This document shows, one piece after another, positions 58,987 through 64,000 of a stretch of DNA of 64,000 nucleotides. The first letter of the stretch is position 1; each line of letters begins with the position of its first letter. The position numbers and the translations under genes are program-made. Source of the DNA: Gammaproteobacteria bacterium (GTDB lineage: Bacteria > Pseudomonadota > Gammaproteobacteria > UBA4575); contig JAPONM010000047.1 in assembly GCA_026713925.1 (NCBI GenBank), positions 1-64,000 of the forward strand. The letters are read 5' to 3'. The notes below the pieces were generated by a model. That model saw only the letters and a program-made list of their open reading frames with translations. It did no database searches and was not told where the DNA came from.

Positions 58987-59033
58987 AGTACTGCAATTGC
59001 AGTACTTTTTTGTACTTGATTCTGCAATTGCAG
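58987..59033. repeat. Tandem palindromes CTGCAATTGCAG upstream of alpA
   Basis: The 12-bp palindrome CTGCAATTGCAG occurs at 58991-59002 and 59022-59033, 31 bp apart or about three helical turns. The first copy is inside a perfect 20-bp palindrome (58987-59006) followed by a T-run, which could also terminate the upstream gene. They lie about 70-115 bp upstream of alpA, a good place for an operator. Confidence 0.6.
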
Positions 59034-59103
59034 TGCTTTGCCATCGCAGTGCCATGATAATCGGTAGCCATGTTCTATTACTTCTCATAAGGCATAAATA
59101 GAC

Positions 59104-59301
59104 ATGGAAAATAGAATTTTAAGGCTCCATGCCGTAATGGCGAAGACCGGGCTGTCCAGAAGTGCAATTTACTTGCGTGTGAACCAAGGGCGTTTCCCGA
59201 AATCCATTTCATTAGGCGGTCGTGCTATCGGGTGGGTTGAGGCAGAAATCGACGAATGGATAAATCGGCAGATTGAACACAGCCGCAAAACTACCAAGTA
59301 A
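59104..59301 (+). CDS. AlpA-family transcriptional regulator
   Basis: The product is 65 residues. ILRLHAVMAKTGLSRSAIYL and FPKSISLGGRAIGWVEAEID WINR are the complete AlpA pattern: a winged helix-turn-helix that activates excision or replication genes in P4-like satellites and islands. It is followed at once by a small frame and a primase gene, a layout typical of satellites. Confidence 0.9.
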   Translation: MENRILRLHAVMAKTGLSRSAIYLRVNQGRFPKSISLGGRAIGWVEAEIDEWINRQIEHSRKTTK

Positions 59302-59342
59302 ACCAGAATTTATAGATAAAAATGTGAAATTGAATTGAACCC

Positions 59343-59516
59343 ATGCATCCGATGTGCGATTCACTCGTACAGCCTACCAAGCGACAACTGTCAGCCGAGA
59401 TAGAGGCCACAAACGGAAGCCTGGATGAACTGGACAAGTTGCAACGCAAGTACGGCTACCATCCTAAATGGACAAATAGAATGGTAAGTATCTATCACTG
59501 GATGAACTTCAGGTAA
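59343..59516 (+). CDS. Small protein between alpA and primase (57 residues)
   Basis: The frame MHPMCDSLVQPTKRQLSAEI continues to KYGYHPKWTNRMVSIYHWMN and ends 4 bp before the primase ATG. It is basic and helical with a Trp/Tyr-rich end. No family is recognised. Tight spacing on both sides supports an operon member. Confidence 0.5.
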   Translation: MHPMCDSLVQPTKRQLSAEIEATNGSLDELDKLQRKYGYHPKWTNRMVSIYHWMNFR

Positions 59517-59520
59517 TACC

Positions 59521-62262
59521 ATGTCGATCCTGCAATCACTTCTGGGAAAGGACGGTATCAAGCTGCCCACGGCAGGCGGGGCAGAGAAGTCTATCAAGTG
59601 CTTCATGCCAGGGCATGATGATGATTCACCTTCCATGTCAGTCAATATCGTTAAAGATGTGTACTACTGTCATGGATGCAAGGCAAAGGGCAATGCCTAT
59701 ACCTACCTGACAGATGTACGTGGATGCACTAAAAAAGAAGCCCTGGAAATACTTGAAGGTCTAGGTGCCACAAAAGAACATCTGGATTACTACCAGGCAA
59801 AGGACAAACAGAACAAGAGGGAAGCTGCCAAAGCCCGCAAGGGTGAAGTCAAGCGTGCGGACAAGCCGTATGACAGTCTAGGAAAGAAATACACGGGCTA
59901 CCTTGCAGCTACGTATCACTATTACAGAAAAGAAGATCAGGTCAAGAAGAAGAATCCCATTATCGTGCAACGATGGGAGGAAAAGAAAGAAAACCAGAAA
60001 GGTGAACCCAAGACAGTCAAAACCCTGTTGACCTTCGTGCCACGCAAAAAGGGTGGTGGATACTGGGTAACTCATCCCACTAATGAAAGCCTTCCAGAAG
60101 AAGACAGGCTCAATGCCATTCCCCTGTACGGTATCGAAGATGCCTTATCCACTCTAGAGAAGTACAGGAAGGCTCCTGATGCGTCCAAGCCCCAAATATG
60201 GATAGTCGAGGGCGAGAAGTGCAGGGATGCAGTAGCCACTATTAAGGACAAGAAGAACGTGCCTCCGTGCGTATCTCCCTATGGTGGATCAAGTAAAAGT
60301 ATAGTGAGTACGGATTGGACACCCCTGTTTGGTCAGCGCGTACTTGTAATTGCCGATGCGGACAATACAGGCCGTAAGTATATGAAGTCGATTGGCAAGT
60401 ATTTACACGGTAACGGTGCTTCCGTTCGGTACTTCCTGCCTAAAGGCAATACCGGATACGACATCTTCGATGCCCTGCAGGATGATGGGTGGGAATCCAT
60501 GATGAAATGGATTAATGAGCATGGAGGCGTAAAAGACCATGAGGAAGTGCACCCACCAAAAGACGATGAAAATGAAATCGAGATCCCTCCCCTGGATGAT
60601 TGCGAGTACTTCACGGTACATGGATACGAAGGGGACTATGTGATTATCCAGGACAAGGAAACTCATCACATGCATCGAGTACTCGGGACCGCCCTGAACA
60701 GAGAGGGGCAGCTGATATATCTGGCACCGTTGGAGTTTTGGAAGAGCCTTGCACCGAACCGTATTCTCAAGGCTGAAATCAGGGCAATGTGGGCAGACAA
60801 GATCATCCGAGCTGCCAAAACAAAAGGGGCAATTACTACCACGAATATGAAAATGTACGAGCGCGGGGCGGCGATCACACAGGAGGGAGAGATTGTCTAC
60901 AACGTGGGTAATCACCTGTTGACTGAAGATCCCAATACTCACTTGCTCACAGGGACCAAGCCCTTGCTGTTTTCAGGACAGGGGCGAGAGATCTATATAT
61001 CCGGCCCGAAAGTGAGAATGGTCGATCACCCACAAGCCGAAAAATGGGCGGATGAAATGGCAAGTGCAGTACTGCGCTACCGGTGGGAGACTCCAGAGGA
61101 TGGGCGATCCTTTCTCGGATGGATCGTAACTTCCCTGATAGGTGGAGCCTTAACTTTTCGCCCGATGATCTGGATGATAGGGGATGCTGGCAGTGGCAAG
61201 ACCTTCCTGCTGGATGAAGTACTCAAGAAATTGATGGGTACGCTACTTACAGATGTAGGCTCGGGATCAGAGGCAGGTCTCGCGGCCATGTCGGGCAATG
61301 CATCCCTACCCTTCTACATTGACGAGTTTGAACCCGAGAAAACGAAGGAAGCGTCTATGAGCCAGATGCTAGGCTTGATGCGTATTGCATCGTCTGGAGG
61401 TGGTGCTCGAATACGGGGCACTGCGGGTGGTGGTACGATCATACGCCGGCCCCGATTCTCCCTACTTGTATCCAGTATCAACAAGTCGGAGTTGGATCCA
61501 GCTTCCAAGTCGCGGATTGTCACGATCAAACTGTCTGAAACACCTGTTCCGAACTGGCCTAGCGTAAGAGACAGTATTTATTCTTCACTCACGAATGAGC
61601 GTGCACTCGCTATTCGCACGTACATTATCAGAAATACCACAAGGGTAGTCAGGAAGACAAAAAAACTGGAGGACAAGCTAATTGCAAGGGGTGTAGATAC
61701 TCGTACAGCCAAGACTCGGGCTGCATTGACTGCGGGCTACTGGTTGTTAAGTGGTAAGGAGGCAGATATTGCTATGAAAAACCGAAAGGAAACGAACAAT
61801 TATGCCCCGTTCATAACCATGATCAATAAGATACTGAAGGTGGGTGGTGACGACAGGACACTTGCCAACTGCTTATATTCAGCGTACTACACGGAATGCG
61901 GGCAATGGTGTAATGTTATAAACGATGATCAGAAAAGTCTTCAGAACCTTTGTTGGACATATGGTTTCGGATATATCGGGGAGGAGAAATTGTACATCGC
62001 CTTAAATTACCCCAATACAAAGCTACTACTCAAACAAACAAAATTCGAGAACATTGATGTGGACGAGTATGTTTTAAATCTTCCTGGTGTAAAACGCGAA
62101 AAAACGGAAGGAGGTAGCTACAAAAAGAAACGGATTATGCATGGCAAACAGTTAAGTCTCGCACGGATATCAGATGAAGTCATGGAGATGATAGGTCTCG
62201 CCGTGAAGGATGATGATTTCGCGCCAGACGGGTACGAAAAAGAGGAAAATATACCATTTTGA
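59521..62262 (+). CDS. Primase-helicase with CHC2 zinc finger, Toprim and P-loop domains
   Basis: The product is 913 residues. The N-terminal zinc finger uses Cys27, His32, Cys50 and Cys53 (YYCHGCKAKG). A Toprim domain follows at about 220-320 (IWIVEGEKCRDA; VLVIADADNTGRKY). The C-terminal half carries the ATPase: Walker A GDAGSGKTFLLDE (about 555-567), an acidic FYIDEFEPEK Walker B-like segment and RIRGTAGGGTIIRRPRFSLL, a DUF927-like helicase pattern. P4-type satellites and phages encode such fused replication proteins. It looks intact and is the largest gene of the right-end element. Confidence 0.88.
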   Translation: MSILQSLLGKDGIKLPTAGGAEKSIKCFMPGHDDDSPSMSVNIVKDVYYCHGCKAKGNAYTYLTDVRGCTKKEALEILEGLGATKEHLDYYQAKDKQNKREAAKARKGEVKRADKPYDSLGKKYTGYLAATYHYYRKEDQVKKKNPIIVQRWEEKKENQKGEPKTVKTLLTFVPRKKGGGYWVTHPTNESLPEEDRLNAIPLYGIEDALSTLEKYRKAPDASKPQIWIVEGEKCRDAVATIKDKKNVPPCVSPYGGSSKSIVSTDWTPLFGQRVLVIADADNTGRKYMKSIGKYLHGNGASVRYFLPKGNTGYDIFDALQDDGWESMMKWINEHGGVKDHEEVHPPKDDENEIEIPPLDDCEYFTVHGYEGDYVIIQDKETHHMHRVLGTALNREGQLIYLAPLEFWKSLAPNRILKAEIRAMWADKIIRAAKTKGAITTTNMKMYERGAAITQEGEIVYNVGNHLLTEDPNTHLLTGTKPLLFSGQGREIYISGPKVRMVDHPQAEKWADEMASAVLRYRWETPEDGRSFLGWIVTSLIGGALTFRPMIWMIGDAGSGKTFLLDEVLKKLMGTLLTDVGSGSEAGLAAMSGNASLPFYIDEFEPEKTKEASMSQMLGLMRIASSGGGARIRGTAGGGTIIRRPRFSLLVSSINKSELDPASKSRIVTIKLSETPVPNWPSVRDSIYSSLTNERALAIRTYIIRNTTRVVRKTKKLEDKLIARGVDTRTAKTRAALTAGYWLLSGKEADIAMKNRKETNNYAPFITMINKILKVGGDDRTLANCLYSAYYTECGQWCNVINDDQKSLQNLCWTYGFGYIGEEKLYIALNYPNTKLLLKQTKFENIDVDEYVLNLPGVKREKTEGGSYKKKRIMHGKQLSLARISDEVMEMIGLAVKDDDFAPDGYEKEENIPF

Positions 62263-62740
62263 TGAGCAACACTACCTGCAGTAATACACCATTACAACTA
62301 AATTAGGTAACACCTTGGAAAAGCTTATACATGATCTTACCCAAATTAGGGAAATTTAAAACTTTCATCCCCACTGAGAACCATTATCATAATGAGCGCA
62401 CACTCTGCTCTTTTCGCAGATCAAATCCAGAAGCTTACAATTTCTGAAACCATCACCTTTCCATTCTCCCAAATTCCGGCGCATGATTAGTGGAATTGAC
62501 GAAGCTATATGTCCAAATAGACGGTAGCATTGCTGAATGTATATTTTCATACGGAATGCCACGTCATTACGTGGCAGACCGGAAATACGGGTTCTGCATG
62601 GATCTGCTTTAAGATACTGCCTTGACTCCCACTATATTAAATATTTTTCACACTGCAGGCCTTTTCTTCCTGCAAGTCGACTAGTGGTAATACCTCTAGA
62701 AATACCCTTCACCAGTATTCCTTACAGCAGTACATGACCT
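62263..62740. other. Gap between primase and terminase-like gene
   Basis: About 480 bp with no gene I can support. A perfect 8-bp inverted repeat TGCCACGT-CATT-ACGTGGCA lies at 62557-62576 without a T-run. Minus-strand frames here are short and lack ribosome-binding sites. Confidence 0.4.
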
Positions 62741-63265
62741 CTACTTATTTACTTTAAACACACCGCTTTCATCTTGTTCGGCTTCAAGTGCCTCTTGCTC
62801 GGCTTCAGCTAACCGTTTACCTGCAATCAAACGCCTGTAAATTTCACTTGCATCCATGTTCACTGTGAGACCTGTGGGCGACTTATCCTGATACCGTTCA
62901 TCCCTGACTCTAAGCAACTTCATCATCAAGCTAGGGTCTTTCTCATAGGTCGTAGCAATGCACTCTCCCATGTAGAACGTTTTTTTCGGTTTGCCCTTTT
63001 TAGCCAGTTTCCATAATTCATCTTCCATGGTTTCAGCCTGCAACACATCTACGGTGTCGTAAAACTCGGCAATCTCATGAAATTCAGGACTGTCTTCAGG
63101 ATTGCGTTCACGCGAACGGGCGATCCATGCTTTCAGGACTCCAACGGAAACGCCCGCCATCCTGGCGGCAGTCTTGAAACTTATTCCTTCATCTGAATCA
63201 CCAGAGAGCACGGCCTTGGCCTTGGACCATCTCTCTGGTGTGTATTGGTCTATAGCGTCAGACAT
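62741..63265 (-). CDS. Terminase small-subunit-like protein
   Basis: The product is 174 residues. An N-terminal helix-turn-helix (FKTAARMAGVSVGVLKAWIA, residues 29-48) is followed by helical segments, EKDPSLMMKLLRVRDERYQD (about 110-130) and an acidic C-terminus. This is the architecture of phage terminase small subunits that bind pac/cos DNA. No large subunit is in the window. In the satellite context it could redirect helper packaging. Confidence 0.65.
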   Translation of the reverse strand: MSDAIDQYTPERWSKAKAVLSGDSDEGISFKTAARMAGVSVGVLKAWIARSRERNPEDSPEFHEIAEFYDTVDVLQAETMEDELWKLAKKGKPKKTFYMGECIATTYEKDPSLMMKLLRVRDERYQDKSPTGLTVNMDASEIYRRLIAGKRLAEAEQEALEAEQDESGVFKVNK

Positions 63266-63290
63266 TACTAACGCGAACGGGATTGCCCCG

Positions 63291-63419
63291 TTACTTCATT
63301 ACTTTTCGAGTGCCTTTACCGCCTTGGCTGCGCGCACCAATCTGTGGCTTGCTCTTTTGGGCAGAGCCGTGCGGGTTCATGCCTTTGACGGATTTATTGC
63401 CTTTGTTACCTGGTTTCAC
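63291..63419 (-). CDS. Small basic protein upstream of the terminase-like gene (42 residues)
   Basis: A GTG at 63419 is preceded by ATAGGAGAAAACT. The protein is VKPGNKGNKSVKGMNPHGSA and ends GTRKVMK, very rich in Lys, Gly and Asn. It stops 26 bp before the terminase-like ATG. The good ribosome-binding site and same-strand spacing support it. Function unknown; it may bind nucleic acid. Confidence 0.55.
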   Translation of the reverse strand: MKPGNKGNKSVKGMNPHGSAQKSKPQIGARSQGGKGTRKVMK

Positions 63420-63781
63420 AGTTTTCTCCTATGAGGGTGTGTCTATATACGCCCCGAACATATCAACAAAATATGAAAAAATATACAGGCACAAAAAAGG
63501 GTGCCCGGCAGTGTATTGGATTTTTCAGTTGGATCAGAATAATTGATCAATTACAGATGTGTAATTTAGGAGGAAACTAACTAGAATAGATTTATGGGCC
63601 ATTGTGAGTGGATATTAACAATACTAAAGACCGCCTCTTGCTGGCAGAAAACACTTCTAGCACTTCCATTATGTTGGTGTTTCGGAATTTGTGCAATGTA
63701 CATTCATCTTGCACGCAGGGTTAATGCATAGCATGCGCTTCGGAATTGTTTATGAATTCGAGTTTTTGATGTCCTGACCGC
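63420..63781. other. Gap at the right end of the window
   Basis: About 360 bp of AT-rich sequence between the small basic protein and the HTH gene. I see no gene. It probably holds the promoter for the minus-strand terminase block. Confidence 0.35.
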
Positions 63782-63985
63782 TCATAGTTTTCCTTCGCGC
63801 AGCATGTGATACAGCATCAGGACCGGACCGGGCGGGATGAAGTCTCCTGCCTCGTACCGGCGGATGGTGCGCCCATTTTTAAGACCGAACTTATGGGCAA
63901 GCTCCGACTGGGACAACTTCGCACTCTTCCTTATTTCCCGAAGTTTTTCCGGGGTCAAGGGCTTGTTCTGTGACGCTGATCGCAT
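63782..63985 (-). CDS. XRE-type helix-turn-helix protein (67 residues)
   Basis: The frame starts at ATG 63985 and reads KPLTPEKLREIRKSAKLSQS then ELAHKFGLKNGRTIRRYEAG, the classic XRE helix-turn-helix with a C-terminal LMLYHMLREG helix. It is GC-richer than the preceding gap. It resembles the small Cro/antitoxin-type regulators of prophages and islands. The window ends 15 bp upstream, so its partner or promoter is not seen. Confidence 0.75.
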   Translation of the reverse strand: MRSASQNKPLTPEKLREIRKSAKLSQSELAHKFGLKNGRTIRRYEAGDFIPPGPVLMLYHMLREGKL

Positions 63986-64000
63986 AAGAATTCCGGCGCA

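Noticed and set aside
62365-62562. 65-codon minus-strand frame between primase and terminase-like gene
   Set aside because: GTG start without a ribosome-binding site and no recognisable features; left as intergenic.

Overview
The window is a piece of a gammaproteobacterial chromosome of moderate-to-low GC. The evidence is the presence of cmoA/cmoB and prfC, and the order csrA, lysC, alaS, recX, recA, pncC, mutS, fdxA next to tRNA-Ser(GCT) and tRNA-Arg(ACG). It is not an enteric bacterium, and I cannot name a genus with confidence. Three stretches look foreign: the GC-rich left end (1-6563), a GC-richer metal-uptake block (about 53150-56360), and a phage- or satellite-like right end (about 56590-64000).

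Region 1 (1-6563) is one end of an integrative conjugative element of the PFGI-1/SPI-7 type. It carries a partial PFL_4669-family gene, an STY4528-family replication protein, a DUF2857 protein, a ParB, a small unknown gene, a divergent S24 autocleaving repressor with paired operators, a small HTH protein and a tyrosine integrase that ends 16 bp from the 3' end of tRNA-Arg(ACG). The rest of the element lies left of the window.

Region 2 (6563-30883) is core genome: two tRNAs, an ammonium transporter, csrA, lysC, alaS, recX, recA, pncC, mutS, fdxA, cmoB, cmoA, prfC, rimI, a family-4 uracil-DNA glycosylase, then ilvH-ilvC-psd-pssA-(leader peptide)-leuA, a TusA-like protein, a BepA-like protease and an isochorismatase-like hydrolase. 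Points of interest are a Leu-codon-rich leader peptide with a terminator-like hairpin before leuA, a Psd whose pyruvoyl-forming Gly-Ser reads Ala-Cys, and ilvH without a neighbouring ilvB.

Region 3 (30948-52471) is the most unusual part. On the minus strand lie acs, a NorD/CbbO-like VWA protein, a NorQ/CbbQ-like AAA+ ATPase and an aliphatic amidase. Further upstream are three divergent tubulin/FtsZ-superfamily paralogues interleaved with a thioredoxin-like [2Fe-2S] ferredoxin, a peroxiredoxin, a CbtB-like cobalt-transport subunit, a CobW-type G3E GTPase and small unknown proteins. Divergent from these is a complete urtABCDE-type transporter. Together AmiE, Acs and the transporter make a short-chain amide pathway: uptake, hydrolysis to ammonia plus acid, acetate activation. 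The amide substrate is inference; no urease, nitrile hydratase, Rubisco or nitric-oxide reductase gene is present. The tubulin-like and metal-handling genes form a candidate undescribed system.

Region 4 (53154-57500) has a ZnuB-like permease, a ZnuA-like binding protein and a His/Glu-rich porin with no ATPase gene, beside a decayed P4-type integrase and a tRNA-Lys-like 3' end followed by a hairpin. Region 5 (57700-64000) has a broken lipoprotein gene, an unknown protein, tandem palindromes, AlpA, a CHC2/Toprim primase-helicase, a terminase-small-subunit-like protein and an HTH protein, suggesting a satellite or prophage remnant continuing right.
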